Source: Labilibaculum sp. DW002
GTDB taxonomy: Bacteria > Bacteroidota > Bacteroidia > Bacteroidales > Marinifilaceae
Direction of reading: 5' to 3'
Assembly: GCF_029029525.1 (NCBI RefSeq)
Contig: NZ_JAKJSC010000001.1
Span: forward strand, 124,001-188,000
DNA length: 64,000 bases
Shown here piece by piece: positions 34,140 to 44,440 of this stretch. Below the pieces are notes generated by a model. That model had not been told where the DNA came from. It saw nothing but the letters and a program-made list of their open reading frames with translations, and did no database searches. Positions within the stretch are counted from its first letter, which is position 1, and each line of letters starts with the position of its first letter. Made by a program: the position numbers and the translations under genes.

Positions 34140-35402
34140 ATGACCAAACAGATTCTCTTTATCATCGCATTGTTGATCACGCTTGGCGTCTTTGCCTATT
34201 CGGTAAGGCGATTGTGGTCATTTTTCAAATTGACCAAGCCATCTTATCCAATTCGAAACATTGGTGCTCGAATTTCACACACTTTAAATGTGGCTTTCGG
34301 ACAAACGAAAATCTTTCGTAAACCAGTGATTGGTTTGATGCATGCATTGGTTTTTTGGGGCTTTCTTGTGATTACATTGGGAAGCGTTGAAATGGTTGTT
34401 GATGGTGTATCAGGAGTTGATAGAGCATTTGCTTTTACCGGATGGTTTTATGATGTGGTAATGGCCTCTGGTGATGTTTTTGCTTTGTTAATCATTATTT
34501 TTATCAAGCTTTTTAGCATTCGCAGAATGTTCATGAATGTTAAACGCTTTTCTGGCGTGGAGATGACTCCAAAAGCAAATTGGGATGCTCAATTGTCCTT
34601 GTTTTTTATTGGATTCTTGATGGTTTCCTTGATTTGTTTCAATATGGGATACATTAGTAATCATCCAAATGGATACGAAGGTGTTTACCCAGTTTCTGCT
34701 ACTTTGGTTGATTTATTTGGCTGGAATTTTGGCTGGTTGCAAGAGCCAGGTTGGTGGATTCATATTTTATTGATATTCACATTTGCGAATTACTTACCGT
34801 ATTCTAAGCATTTCCATGTGTTTTTATCCATACCGAATGTATTCCTAGCTAATCTGGAACCAATTACAAAGTATCCAAACTTAGAAAGCATTACTCGTGA
34901 AGTAAAATTGATGTTAGATCCAGAAGCAGCTTATGATGAGAATGCTGAGGTAGCTCGTTTTGGAGTAAAAGATGTGGAAGACATAAGCTGGAAAAACTAT
35001 ATGGATTCGCTGTCATGTACGCAATGTGGCCGTTGTACGGATGTTTGTCCTGCAAATATTACGGGTAAGCTATTATCTCCAAGAAAGATTTTTGTTGATG
35101 TCAGAAAACGAATGGATGAGAAAGGGCCATTAGCAGCATTGGGAAAAGAGGATAGCAAATCACTTTTACGAGATTACATTACCGAAGAAGAAATTTGGGC
35201 TTGTACAACTTGCAATGCCTGTGTTCAGGAATGTCCAATTGATATCAGCCATCCGAATTTAATCATGGATATGAGAAGATATTTAGTGATGGAAGAAGCT
35301 TCGGCACCGGCAGAATTAAATACCATGTTTACTAATATCGAAAACAACGGTGCTCCATGGCAATTCTCTCCTGAAGATAGAATGAAATGGACAGAAGAAT
35401 AA
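34140..35402 (+). CDS. ETF:menaquinone oxidoreductase, cytochrome-b-like/2x[4Fe-4S] half
   Basis: 420 residues. Five or so membrane helices (residues ~5-230) carry His positions suited to heme (LMHALVFWG, WWIHILL). A cytoplasmic dicluster ferredoxin domain follows (CTQCGRCTDVCP near 297 and CTTCNACVQECP near 358). This is the N-terminal two-thirds of the FadF/EMO architecture; the CCG domain is the next gene. It likely takes electrons from EtfAB and reduces menaquinone in the membrane. Confidence 0.85.
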   Translation: MTKQILFIIALLITLGVFAYSVRRLWSFFKLTKPSYPIRNIGARISHTLNVAFGQTKIFRKPVIGLMHALVFWGFLVITLGSVEMVVDGVSGVDRAFAFTGWFYDVVMASGDVFALLIIIFIKLFSIRRMFMNVKRFSGVEMTPKANWDAQLSLFFIGFLMVSLICFNMGYISNHPNGYEGVYPVSATLVDLFGWNFGWLQEPGWWIHILLIFTFANYLPYSKHFHVFLSIPNVFLANLEPITKYPNLESITREVKLMLDPEAAYDENAEVARFGVKDVEDISWKNYMDSLSCTQCGRCTDVCPANITGKLLSPRKIFVDVRKRMDEKGPLAALGKEDSKSLLRDYITEEEIWACTTCNACVQECPIDISHPNLIMDMRRYLVMEEASAPAELNTMFTNIENNGAPWQFSPEDRMKWTEE

Positions 35403-35432
35403 ATTGTAAGTTTTTATAGATAACAAGTGTAA

Positions 35433-35452
35433 AGACGTATTGCAATACGTCT
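35433..35452. repeat. Perfect 20-base palindrome (REP-like)
   Basis: AGACGTATTGCAATACGTCT reads the same on both strands. Same family as the element at 4261-4282. It lies between the two halves of the split oxidoreductase. Confidence 0.7.
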
Positions 35453-35471
35453 CAACTAGAAATAAAAATAA

Positions 35472-36266
35472 ATGACAGATATAAAACTACAAGTACCTGT
35501 AATGGCTGATGTTGTCGCAAAAGGCGAAACACCTGAATATTTGTATTGGGTTGGCTGTGCAGGAGCATTCGATGATAGATATCAAAAAGTAGCACGAGCT
35601 TTTGCTAAAATTTTAAATCATCTTGGTGTGACTTATGCAGTTTTGGGTAAAGAGGAAAGCTGTACTGGTGATGCTGCCAAAAGAGCTGGAAACGAAATGC
35701 TTTTTCAGATGCAAGCCATGCAAAATATTGAAATCTTGAACGGATATGAGGTAAAGAAGATCATTTGCACTTGTCCGCATTGCTACAATACACTAAAAAA
35801 TGAATATCCAGAATTGGGTGGTAATTACGATGTGATCAATTACACCGTCTTCTTGGATGAAATGATTCGTACTGGGAAGTTAGATTTGGGAAACAATCCA
35901 TTCAAAGGAGAAACCATTACTTATCACGATCCATGCTATTTGGGAAGAGGAAATGACATTTACGATGCACCGAGAAATGTTGTGAAGGCAGTTTTCGGAG
36001 AAGTAAAGGAGATGAAGCGAGCAAGAAGTTTTGCTTTGTGTTGTGGTGCTGGAGGTGCTCAAATGTTCAAAGAGGCCGAAAAAGGAGACAAGGAAGTGAA
36101 TATTGAGCGTACGGAAGAGGTGATGGATACAAAAGTAGATAAAGTAGCTTCTGCATGTCCGTTTTGCATGACCATGTTGACGGATGGTATCAAGCTGAAA
36201 AATCAAGAGGAGAGTTTACAGAATTTAGATGTGGCAGAAATTATAGAGAAAGCGTTGGAATTGTAG
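35472..36266 (+). CDS. ETF:menaquinone oxidoreductase, CCG-domain subunit (HdrB-like)
   Basis: 264 residues, soluble. Two CCG-type cysteine regions are seen: [14 protein letters not shown] with HDPCYLGRG, and [11 protein letters not shown] with ACPFCMTML. These match the C-terminal half of FadF-like and HdrB proteins, which bind a non-cubane or [4Fe-4S] cluster. With the preceding membrane protein it should make a full ETF:quinone oxidoreductase. The product begins with the YWVGCAG segment found at that junction in fused enzymes. Confidence 0.85.
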   Translation: MTDIKLQVPVMADVVAKGETPEYLYWVGCAGAFDDRYQKVARAFAKILNHLGVTYAVLGKEESCTGDAAKRAGNEMLFQMQAMQNIEILNGYEVKKIICTCPHCYNTLKNEYPELGGNYDVINYTVFLDEMIRTGKLDLGNNPFKGETITYHDPCYLGRGNDIYDAPRNVVKAVFGEVKEMKRARSFALCCGAGGAQMFKEAEKGDKEVNIERTEEVMDTKVDKVASACPFCMTMLTDGIKLKNQEESLQNLDVAEIIEKALEL

Positions 36267-36282
36267 AACTAAATCAAGGGGG

Positions 36283-39200
36283 ATGACAGAAAATACAGCA
36301 TATAAGCTGAAAAATACGGTTCGAATTGTAACGGCAACTTCTCTTTTCGATGGCCATGATGCTTCGATAAATATCATGCGACGTATTATTCAGGCATCGG
36401 GAGCGGAAGTAATCCATTTGGGACACAATCGTTCTGCAGAAGAAATTGTGGATTGTGCCATTCAGGAAGATGCACAGGCAATTGCAATTAGTTCCTATCA
36501 AGGTGGACACAATGAGTTTTTCAAATACATGTATGATCTACTGCAAGAGAAAAATGCTAGTCACATACAGATATTTGGAGGTGGTGGAGGTGTTATACTT
36601 CCCGCTGAAATTAAGGAATTAGAGGAATATGGCATAGCTGGGCTTTACTCTCCTGATGATGGAAGGAATTTGGGCTTGCAAGGAATGATAAATGAAGTTC
36701 TTCAAAAGTCTGATTTTGAATTCGAAAATTCAGAACTTCCTAAAATAAAAGAACTTAATGATGGTAATGTAAACTTATTATCGAGGTTGATTACATTAGC
36801 GGAACAGGATGAATTACAAAATACTGATCTGTTTGTAGAACTTAAAAATAAGGCTGAAATCAGTAATATTCCTGTTGTTGGAATCACTGGAACTGGTGGT
36901 GCAGGTAAATCTTCACTTACGGATGAACTGATTCGAAGAATTCAAATTGATTACCCTGAATTGAAGCTTGCTATTTTATCTGTAGATCCATCGAGAAAGA
37001 AGAGTGGTGGAGCTTTGTTAGGTGATAGAATTCGAATGAATGCCATCAATCATCCAAATATTTATTTGCGTTCATTGGCAACAAGAAGAGCAAATTTAGC
37101 CTTATCCAAACATGTAGGTGATGCTTTGATCTTGATGAAGGCTGCAGGATTTGATTGTATTTTTCTGGAAAGTTCAGGAATTGGGCAATCGGATACGGAG
37201 ATTGTTGATTACAGCGATGTGAAATTGTATGTTATGACTCCTGAATTTGGTGCTGCAACTCAATTGGAGAAGATCGACATGCTTGATTTTGCTGATTTGA
37301 TTGCCATTAACAAGTTTGACAAACAAGGAGCACAAGATGCCTTACGTGATGTGAAAAAGCAATATCAACGAAATAATCTTCTCTGGGAGCAAAATCCAGA
37401 CGATATGCCAGTTTATGGGACAGTTGCTTCTCAATTCAACGATCATGGCGTAAATGAGCTCTATCATGCCTTAATTGAGTTTTTATCTGCAAACAAAGAG
37501 ACTGCATTTGCAAAGAATGGGAAACCACTTCTGGAAGCCAGTCAAAAGATAGAAATTGTACCTCCAGCAAGAGTAAGATACCTTTCGGAGATAGCTGAGA
37601 CTGTCCGCAGATACAATCGAAAGGCAGAAGAACAGTCTGAAATAGCTGATCAATTGTATGCTTTAAATAAAGTGAGTAAAGCACTTAAAGAAGAAGGTGT
37701 TAAGGAGGTTTTATTAAAAGAATATTCTAGTCTATCTAAAGGCTTTAAACATCAGGATGTTATTGACTCTTGGGAAGATAAAAAGAAAAGATACAAGGCT
37801 GATATTTTCTCCTATAAGGTGAGAGGTAAAGAGCTAAAGGTAGACACCCATTTCGAAACTTTATCTCATTCTCGCATTCCTAAAATTGTTCTGCCCAATT
37901 ACAAATCATGGGGCGATATTCTTAAATGGAATTTGAGAGAAAATGTACCTGGAGAGTTTCCATATGCTGCAGGTGTTTTCCCATTTAAGAGAGAAGATGA
38001 GGACCCAACTCGCATGTTTGCTGGTGAAGGAGGCCCCGAAAGAACAAATAAACGTTTTCATTACTTGTCGAAAGGCATGCCGGCTGTTCGATTATCTACA
38101 GCTTTTGATTCTGTAACTCTTTACGGAGAAGATCCGCATGAGCGACCTGATATTTATGGTAAAATTGGTAATGCCGGTGTTTCAATAGCTAGTTTGGATG
38201 ATGCTAAGAAATTGTATTCGGGTTTCGACTTGGTTTCGAATAAGACATCAGTTTCTATGACTATTAATGGCCCTTCCGCTGCAATGGTAGCCTATTTCAT
38301 GAATGCTGCTATCGATCAACAATGTGAGATGTATATCCGAGAAAATGGATTGGAAGAAGAGGTTAAAGTAAAGATTGAAGAGATTTACGCTGGGCGAGAC
38401 AGGGTAGTGTATGTAGGCAATTTACCAAAAGAAAATAATGGTCTGGGATTGATGTTGTTGGGACTTACTGGTGATCAGGTTTTACCGCATGAAGTTTATC
38501 AGAAAATTAAGACAGAAACCATTTGTAAGATAAGGGGAACGGTTCAGGCTGATATTCTAAAGGAGGATCAAGCTCAGAACACTTGCATTTTCTCTACAGA
38601 TTTTTCTTTAAAATTGATGGGGGATATTCAAGCCTATTTTATTGATAATGAGGTTCGAAATTTTTATTCGGTTTCTATTTCGGGATATCATATTGCCGAA
38701 GCTGGGGCTAATCCGATTAGCCAACTGGCTTTTACTTTGTCGAATGGCTTTACTTACGTGGAGTATTATTTATCAAGAGGGATGAATATTAATGATTTTG
38801 CTCCAAACCTGTCTTTTTTCTTTTCGAATGGTATAGATGCAGAATATGCCGTTTTAGGACGTGTTGCTCGTTTGATATGGGCAAAGGCCATGAAATATAA
38901 ATACGGGGCTAATGAGCGCTCTCAGAAGCTTAAATACCATATTCAAACCTCAGGACGATCCTTGCATGCACAAGAAATGGATTTTAATGATATCAGAACC
39001 ACTTTGCAAGCATTATATGCGATTTATGACAATTGCAATTCACTCCATACGAATGCTTACGACGAAGCACTAACGACACCAACGGAGGAGTCTGTTCGTC
39101 GAGCTATGGCAATTCAGTTGATTATCAATCGTGAATTAGGTTTGGCTATAAATCAAAATCCTATGCAAGGTTCTTTTATTATCGAGGAATTGACTGATCT

Positions 39201-39633
39201 GGTTGAAGAAGCTGTATTGCTCGAATTTGATCGGATTACAGAGCGGGGTGGTGTATTGGGAGCGATGGAAACCATGTATCAGCGCAATAAGATTCAATCT
39301 GAATCATTACAATACGAAAGTTTGAAGCACAATGGTGGCTTGCCAATAGTTGGCGTGAATACTTTCTTGAGTAAGAAAGGTTCGCCAACAGTACAACCTA
39401 AGGAGGTGATTCGTTCTGATGAAGAAGAAAAGGTAAATCAAGTCAAATTCAAGGAGTTGGTGCAAGAGAATAACAAGGATAAGTCGGTTAAAGCTTTACT
39501 TGAACTTAAAGAAACGGCTTTGAAGAATGAAAACGTGTTTGCTGCATTAATGGAGGTGTGTAAGTACTGCACCTTAGGACAAATTACCAATGCATTGTAC
39601 GAAGTTGGTGGTCAATACAGAAGAAATATGTAA
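36283..39633 (+). CDS. icmF: Fused isobutyryl-CoA mutase
   Basis: 1116 residues, as expected for IcmF. Domain order is B12-binding (residues ~12-150, with D23-G-H25-D-A, His25 being the expected cobalt ligand), a MeaI-type GTPase chaperone (~195-415, Walker [10 protein letters not shown]), and the substrate-binding TIM barrel (~550-1080; [30 protein letters not shown]). It interconverts isobutyryl-CoA and butyryl-CoA with adenosylcobalamin. Butyryl-CoA can then enter the upstream beta-oxidation genes, linking valine breakdown to acetyl-CoA. It starts 16 bases after the CCG subunit, with GGGGG just before the ATG. Confidence 0.93.
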   Translation: MTENTAYKLKNTVRIVTATSLFDGHDASINIMRRIIQASGAEVIHLGHNRSAEEIVDCAIQEDAQAIAISSYQGGHNEFFKYMYDLLQEKNASHIQIFGGGGGVILPAEIKELEEYGIAGLYSPDDGRNLGLQGMINEVLQKSDFEFENSELPKIKELNDGNVNLLSRLITLAEQDELQNTDLFVELKNKAEISNIPVVGITGTGGAGKSSLTDELIRRIQIDYPELKLAILSVDPSRKKSGGALLGDRIRMNAINHPNIYLRSLATRRANLALSKHVGDALILMKAAGFDCIFLESSGIGQSDTEIVDYSDVKLYVMTPEFGAATQLEKIDMLDFADLIAINKFDKQGAQDALRDVKKQYQRNNLLWEQNPDDMPVYGTVASQFNDHGVNELYHALIEFLSANKETAFAKNGKPLLEASQKIEIVPPARVRYLSEIAETVRRYNRKAEEQSEIADQLYALNKVSKALKEEGVKEVLLKEYSSLSKGFKHQDVIDSWEDKKKRYKADIFSYKVRGKELKVDTHFETLSHSRIPKIVLPNYKSWGDILKWNLRENVPGEFPYAAGVFPFKREDEDPTRMFAGEGGPERTNKRFHYLSKGMPAVRLSTAFDSVTLYGEDPHERPDIYGKIGNAGVSIASLDDAKKLYSGFDLVSNKTSVSMTINGPSAAMVAYFMNAAIDQQCEMYIRENGLEEEVKVKIEEIYAGRDRVVYVGNLPKENNGLGLMLLGLTGDQVLPHEVYQKIKTETICKIRGTVQADILKEDQAQNTCIFSTDFSLKLMGDIQAYFIDNEVRNFYSVSISGYHIAEAGANPISQLAFTLSNGFTYVEYYLSRGMNINDFAPNLSFFFSNGIDAEYAVLGRVARLIWAKAMKYKYGANERSQKLKYHIQTSGRSLHAQEMDFNDIRTTLQALYAIYDNCNSLHTNAYDEALTTPTEESVRRAMAIQLIINRELGLAINQNPMQGSFIIEELTDLVEEAVLLEFDRITERGGVLGAMETMYQRNKIQSESLQYESLKHNGGLPIVGVNTFLSKKGSPTVQPKEVIRSDEEEKVNQVKFKELVQENNKDKSVKALLELKETALKNENVFAALMEVCKYCTLGQITNALYEVGGQYRRNM

Positions 39634-39737
39634 CTTAATATTACGCTAAGTAACCTAAAATGAAAAAATAGTTTTTTCTATTTTTTTAGATGTAAAAAAG
39701 AATAAAAGATCTGAAATAAACAATAAAACAAATAACA

Positions 39738-41345
39738 TTGAATCAATTAGAATCAAAAATAGACGTGCAATCAGATGATTTTTTGAATAACAAAAAGTCA
39801 TACGATAAGCTAATGAGTGTATATCGAGACCGATTGAAAGGGATTTTGAATGGTGTTGATGAAAAGGCTAAAGAACGCCATTTAAAACGTGGTAAGCTTT
39901 TGGTTCGAGATCGAATTGAGCTACTGCTCGATAAGAATACCCCATTTTTGGAGCTTTCTGCAATGGCTGCCTGCGATCAATATGAAAATCAATTTCCATC
40001 AGCTGGAATTGTAACTGGTATTGGTGTTATTCACGGAAGAGAATGTATAATTGTTGCTAATGATGCGACTGTTAAAGGCGGTACATACATTAAAGAGACC
40101 ATTAAAAAACACATCCGAGCACAGGAAATAGCTATGGAAAATCATTTGCCATGCATTTATATGGTCGATTCTGGTGGCGTTTTCTTGCCCGAGCAATCCA
40201 AGGTTTTTCCTGATAAATATGATTTTGGTCGATTTTTCTTCAATCAGTCCAAGATGTCAGCAAGGGGAATTCCCCAAATCTCAATTGTGATGGGTTCATG
40301 CACTGCTGGAGGGGCTTACGTTCCTGCTATGAGCGATGAAACCATTATTGTTCGAGGACAAGGAACCATATTTATTGGTGGACCTCCTTTGGTTAAAGCG
40401 GCAACAGGCGAAGACGTTAGCGCAGAAGAATTAGGCGGAGCAGAGATGCACACTTCTATTTCTGGTGTTGCCGATCATTTGGCTGAAGATGATAGACATG
40501 CCGTTCAGATTTGTAGAAATATTTTTGAGAGTATGCCAAAGATTCAGAAATACAATTTAGAACGAGCTGAGGTAATAGAGCCAGTCTATCCAGCGAGTGA
40601 ATTGTATGGATTGGCTCCTTTAGATCTTAAGAAACCTGTTGATGCGAGGGAGTTAATAGCCAGAATTGTTGATGGAAGCACATTTCAGGAATTCAAAGAA
40701 AGATATGCACCAACTATTGTTACTGGTTTTGCAAAAATCATGGGGTTTCCGGTAGGTATCATTGCAAATAATGGTATTATTTTCTCTGAAACATCTTTAA
40801 AAGCAGCCCATTTTATTGAATTGTGCAGTTTCCGGAAGATTCCATTGGTATTCCTGCAGAATATTACTGGTTTTATGGTTGGTAAAGAATATGAACACAA
40901 AGGGATTGCTCGAGATGGAGCTAAAATGGTTCATGCAGTTGCAAATGCTCAAGTGCCAAAATTCACCGTGATTGTTGGTGGTTCTTTTGGAGCAGGAAAT
41001 TATGCAATGGCGGGTCGTGCTTATGAACCTAGGTTGTTGTTTATGTGGCCAAATGCCAAGATATCTGTAATGGGTGGAGAACAAGCGGCTGGTGTATTGG
41101 TTCAAGTGAAAGAGCAACAATTGCAAAAACGAGGACAAGAATTCCCAAAGGAAGAGCAAGATCAACTAAAGCAAAGTATTCTTGATAAATACGAGAAAGA
41201 AGGTTCTGCTTATTTCAGCACTTCACGATTGTGGGACGATGGAATAATTGATCCTGCTGACACTCGAAAGGTTTTGGCGATGGGTATTGCTTCTTCTTTA
41301 AACAAAGAGTTTGGTGATCCTGATTTTGGTGTATTCAGGATGTAG
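39738..41345 (+). CDS. mccB: Methylcrotonyl-CoA carboxylase, carboxyltransferase (beta) subunit
   Basis: 535 residues from a TTG start; the N-terminal LESKIDVQSDDF segment matches MCC beta starts, so TTG is preferred to the ATG at codon 26. It shows the acetyl-CoA carboxyltransferase motifs SCTAGGAYVPAMSDE near residue 190 and GGSFGAGNYAM near 415. GQGTIFIGGPPLVKAATGE is typical of MCC/geranyl-CoA carboxylase rather than propionyl-CoA carboxylase. It carboxylates 3-methylcrotonyl-CoA in leucine degradation. Geranyl-CoA carboxylase is the alternative, raised by the AtuA-like gene downstream. Confidence 0.85.
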   Translation: MNQLESKIDVQSDDFLNNKKSYDKLMSVYRDRLKGILNGVDEKAKERHLKRGKLLVRDRIELLLDKNTPFLELSAMAACDQYENQFPSAGIVTGIGVIHGRECIIVANDATVKGGTYIKETIKKHIRAQEIAMENHLPCIYMVDSGGVFLPEQSKVFPDKYDFGRFFFNQSKMSARGIPQISIVMGSCTAGGAYVPAMSDETIIVRGQGTIFIGGPPLVKAATGEDVSAEELGGAEMHTSISGVADHLAEDDRHAVQICRNIFESMPKIQKYNLERAEVIEPVYPASELYGLAPLDLKKPVDARELIARIVDGSTFQEFKERYAPTIVTGFAKIMGFPVGIIANNGIIFSETSLKAAHFIELCSFRKIPLVFLQNITGFMVGKEYEHKGIARDGAKMVHAVANAQVPKFTVIVGGSFGAGNYAMAGRAYEPRLLFMWPNAKISVMGGEQAAGVLVQVKEQQLQKRGQEFPKEEQDQLKQSILDKYEKEGSAYFSTSRLWDDGIIDPADTRKVLAMGIASSLNKEFGDPDFGVFRM

Positions 41346-41358
41346 TATAATTTTTTAA

Positions 41359-41386
41359 GTCCTCTTTAGGGGATTTAGGGGTAAAT
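41359..41386. repeat. Dispersed-type repeat (AAGTCCTCTTTAGGGGATTT)
   Basis: An imperfect palindrome AAGTCC / GGGGATTT followed by AGGGGTAAA, between mccB and the hydratase gene. Its wording matches a repeat type I associate with Bacteroidota; copy number not testable here. Confidence 0.4.
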
Positions 41387-41394
41387 CAAAGACA

Positions 41395-42195
41395 ATGAAA
41401 GAATTTCAAACAATAGAATTCAATATAGAAAATCAAATTGGGACGATTACTTTGAATCGTCCGGATATTCACAATGCTTTTAACGAGGTGATGATTGGTG
41501 AAATCATCGATTGTTTTGAAGAAGTTGAGAAGATGGACTATGAAACTTTGCGAGTAGTAATCCTGAAAGGAAAAGGAAAATCTTTTTGTGCAGGAGCTGA
41601 CCTAAAGTGGATGAAAGGTGTTGCCAATTATTCTTATGAAGAGAATTATGTGGAGAGTTACAAGCTATCGATGTGCTTTAATGCAGTTTATGCGTGTAAG
41701 TTTCCGACCATTGCTGTGGTTCATGGAGCTGCAATTGGTGGTGCAAATGGATTGTTAGCAGCATGTGATTTCGTTTTGGCACATAAGAATACGGTTTTCT
41801 CACTAAGTGAGGTGAAAATTGGAATTGTACCAGCTTGTATTTCACCTTACGTGATGAAACGTGTTGGCGAATACAAATCGAAAGAGTTGATGCTTACAGG
41901 AATGCGATTCGATGGGAAAGAGGCTAAACAAGCAGGTTTGGCTAATTGGTCCTTTGGGGAAAAGAAGCTAAAATCAAAATTAGAAGATTTGATTTCTAAA
42001 TTAAAATCGAGTGGACCAATAGCAGTTTCAACTTGCAAACAATTGCTTTATGATGTTGAAAATGTCTGGAATCATGAAGAAGCAATGAAAAATACGGCTA
42101 AGATGATTGCTGAACTTCGCCAATCGGATGAAGGACAGGAAGGAATGAGTTCATTTTTGGAAAAACGCAAACCTAATTGGACTTTAGATAATTAA
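41395..42195 (+). CDS. Enoyl-CoA hydratase, methylglutaconyl-CoA hydratase-like
   Basis: 266 residues, crotonase fold. FCAGADLKWMKG near residue 64 and GAAIGGANGLLAACDFVLA near 115 form the oxyanion-hole region. EVKIGIVPACISPYVMKRVGE resembles LiuC-type 3-methylglutaconyl-CoA hydratases, unlike the hydratase at 27423-28199. Between the two MCC subunit genes, it should turn 3-methylglutaconyl-CoA into HMG-CoA. Confidence 0.85.
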   Translation: MKEFQTIEFNIENQIGTITLNRPDIHNAFNEVMIGEIIDCFEEVEKMDYETLRVVILKGKGKSFCAGADLKWMKGVANYSYEENYVESYKLSMCFNAVYACKFPTIAVVHGAAIGGANGLLAACDFVLAHKNTVFSLSEVKIGIVPACISPYVMKRVGEYKSKELMLTGMRFDGKEAKQAGLANWSFGEKKLKSKLEDLISKLKSSGPIAVSTCKQLLYDVENVWNHEEAMKNTAKMIAELRQSDEGQEGMSSFLEKRKPNWTLDN

Positions 42196-42367
42196 GAATT
42201 ATTAATGTTTAATTAAAAATTTGGTCAGAATTAGATTAACGGCATTAAGCCTTGAAAAACACTTTACTATTTTATTTGGGTGCTTCGAGAAGCCTAAGCT
42301 GAGGAACTCTGCCAGATCTATCAATTTTCATGAATTAATAATTTATCATTGATAATTATCAATTAAT

Positions 42368-44368
42368 ATGTACTACAAACGACTACTCATAGCAAACCGA
42401 GGTGAAATAGCCCTTAGAATCATACGAACAGCGCGTGATTTGGGTATTCATACCATTGCACTTTATACTGATTTGGATCGCGAAGCGGAACACGTTTATC
42501 AAGCTGATGAAGCCTATCCATTGATCGGGAATAGTTTGCAAGAAACTTATCTCAATTCGAATCAAATTGTGGAGATTGCTAAGAAAGCACATGCAGATGC
42601 TATTCATCCAGGTTATGGATTTTTAGCAGAAAATGCCGTGTTTTCTCAATTGTGTAAGGATCATGACATTGATTTTGTTGGTCCGGATGCAAATGCTATC
42701 CAGTTGATGGGAAATAAAGTAAATGCCCGAGAGTTTGCCAAATCGATTGGTGTTCCAGTTCTTGAAGGAGTGGTTGGTAATGCCGAAAAATTGATAGCCG
42801 AGGCGGAAAAAATGCAATTCCCACTCCTAATTAAAGCTGCTTCAGGCGGCGGAGGTAAAGGAATGCGGATTGTTCATAAAAAAAAGGAATTGAGAACTGC
42901 CCTAGAAGCCACATCGCGCGAAGCGGCTACCTATTTTGGAGATGGAACGGTTTTAATTGAGCGATATATTCAGAATCCACGTCATATTGAAGTACAAGTT
43001 TTAGCTGATAAGCATGGAAGTGTAGTTCATTTATACGAACGCGAATGTTCCATTCAAAGGCGTTTCCAGAAAGTGATTGAGGAAGCTCCATCGCCTACGC
43101 TAACATCCGAATTAAGAAAGGAAATGGGGAATATGGTGGTTTTCCTAGCACAGGAAATGAATTATACCAATGCAGGTACAGTTGAATTTCTGGTTGATGA
43201 AGATTTAAATTATTATTTCCTGGAAATGAATACTCGTATTCAAGTGGAACATCCGGTAACGGAGATGATTACTGGTGTGGATTTGGTAGAGCAACAATTG
43301 CGCGTAGCTTCTGGTCGCAAACTGCAAATGAAACAAGAAGACATTCAATTAAATGGACATGCAATAGAAGCAAGGATATATGCTGAAGATCCGGAAAGGG
43401 ATTTTATACCCTCACCAGGTGATATCAGTTTTTACAAGACACCTAAACTCTTTGAAGGGCGATTGCGTTTAGATTCTGCAGTGAAAGGGGCTTGTACGAT
43501 ACATCCTGATTATGATCCAATGATTGCTAAATTAGTAGTTTGGGATGAAAATCGTGATTTGGCGATTGAAGGTTTGCATCATGCCTTGCACGAATATGAG
43601 ATACATGGTATTAAAAATAACATCATGTATTTGCACACTTTGCTGAATACAAATGATTTTAAACAAAATAAGATCTCCACTCATTTCTGTCAGGATCATG
43701 CGGATTCATTGCTTAAGAAAATGCAAGAGGAGAAACGAGAGATCCCTCCAGTTTTATTTCACATCAGTTTTGCATTGTTTGAATTGAATCGCGAAAAATC
43801 GAATAATGTTTGGGAGGAGATTGGTTATTGGAGGCAACAAGGGAAACGAGTAAGAATTGTTGATGAAGAGATTGTTGATATCGAAATATTGAAAGAAAAT
43901 CCTTATTGTGTTCGAATTATTGATGATGATTATGTGCTTGAAAATCTAATAATTGGCGATGATCATCTATTGTTTGAGTTTAAAGGTGCAAGGTATCAGT
44001 TTTATCGTTCGAAAAATTCGGAAGGAAAGAGTTTTGTGAGCTGTAAAGGTATTGTTCATGAGCTAGAAAGGTGGTCTGAAATTCAATCAGAAATAAATGA
44101 AGGCAGTTTATCCGATCAATTGAGTGATGGAAGTATTTTAGCTCCGATGCCTGGAAAAGTTGTAAAAATTGAAGTGGTAGAAGGTCAAAAAGTGACTAAA
44201 GGAGATGTCTTAATTATTGTTGAAGCAATGAAGATGGAAAATAGCATACGTGCTCCTTTTGATGGAACAATTGAAAATGTATTTGTTAAGGAAGGGGATC
44301 AAGTGAAAAATGCAACAGAGTTAATGAAATTGGAAGCACTTGAAGTACCTGAAATAACTGCTTTGTAA
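42368..44368 (+). CDS. mccA: Methylcrotonyl-CoA carboxylase, biotin carboxylase/BCCP (alpha) subunit
   Basis: 666 residues. Biotin carboxylase domain at ~2-450 with ATP-grasp GGGGKGMRIV near residue 160 and LEMNTRIQVEHPVTE near 290. A middle BT-type region follows, and a biotinyl domain at the end with the biotin-attachment Lys in EAMKMEN near 623. Length and domain order match MCC/GCC/PCC alpha subunits. It supplies carboxybiotin to the beta subunit encoded upstream. Confidence 0.9.
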   Translation: MYYKRLLIANRGEIALRIIRTARDLGIHTIALYTDLDREAEHVYQADEAYPLIGNSLQETYLNSNQIVEIAKKAHADAIHPGYGFLAENAVFSQLCKDHDIDFVGPDANAIQLMGNKVNAREFAKSIGVPVLEGVVGNAEKLIAEAEKMQFPLLIKAASGGGGKGMRIVHKKKELRTALEATSREAATYFGDGTVLIERYIQNPRHIEVQVLADKHGSVVHLYERECSIQRRFQKVIEEAPSPTLTSELRKEMGNMVVFLAQEMNYTNAGTVEFLVDEDLNYYFLEMNTRIQVEHPVTEMITGVDLVEQQLRVASGRKLQMKQEDIQLNGHAIEARIYAEDPERDFIPSPGDISFYKTPKLFEGRLRLDSAVKGACTIHPDYDPMIAKLVVWDENRDLAIEGLHHALHEYEIHGIKNNIMYLHTLLNTNDFKQNKISTHFCQDHADSLLKKMQEEKREIPPVLFHISFALFELNREKSNNVWEEIGYWRQQGKRVRIVDEEIVDIEILKENPYCVRIIDDDYVLENLIIGDDHLLFEFKGARYQFYRSKNSEGKSFVSCKGIVHELERWSEIQSEINEGSLSDQLSDGSILAPMPGKVVKIEVVEGQKVTKGDVLIIVEAMKMENSIRAPFDGTIENVFVKEGDQVKNATELMKLEALEVPEITAL

Positions 44369-44372
44369 AAGC

Positions 44373-44391
44373 TTTCTGCAAGTTGCAGAAA
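44373..44391 (+). other. Small hairpin between mccA and the AtuA-like gene
   Basis: TTTCTGCA / TGCAGAAA around AGT. No U-tract suited to a terminator. Confidence 0.35.
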
Positions 44392-44440
44392 AAACTCAAG
44401 ATGAAAATGATGGAATACTAAATATTAAAACACACTAACA

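Noticed and set aside
39663-39686. Terminator between icmF and mccB
   Set aside because: Stem AAAAAATAG/CTATTTTTT is almost all A-T and the genes read on; too weak to call.
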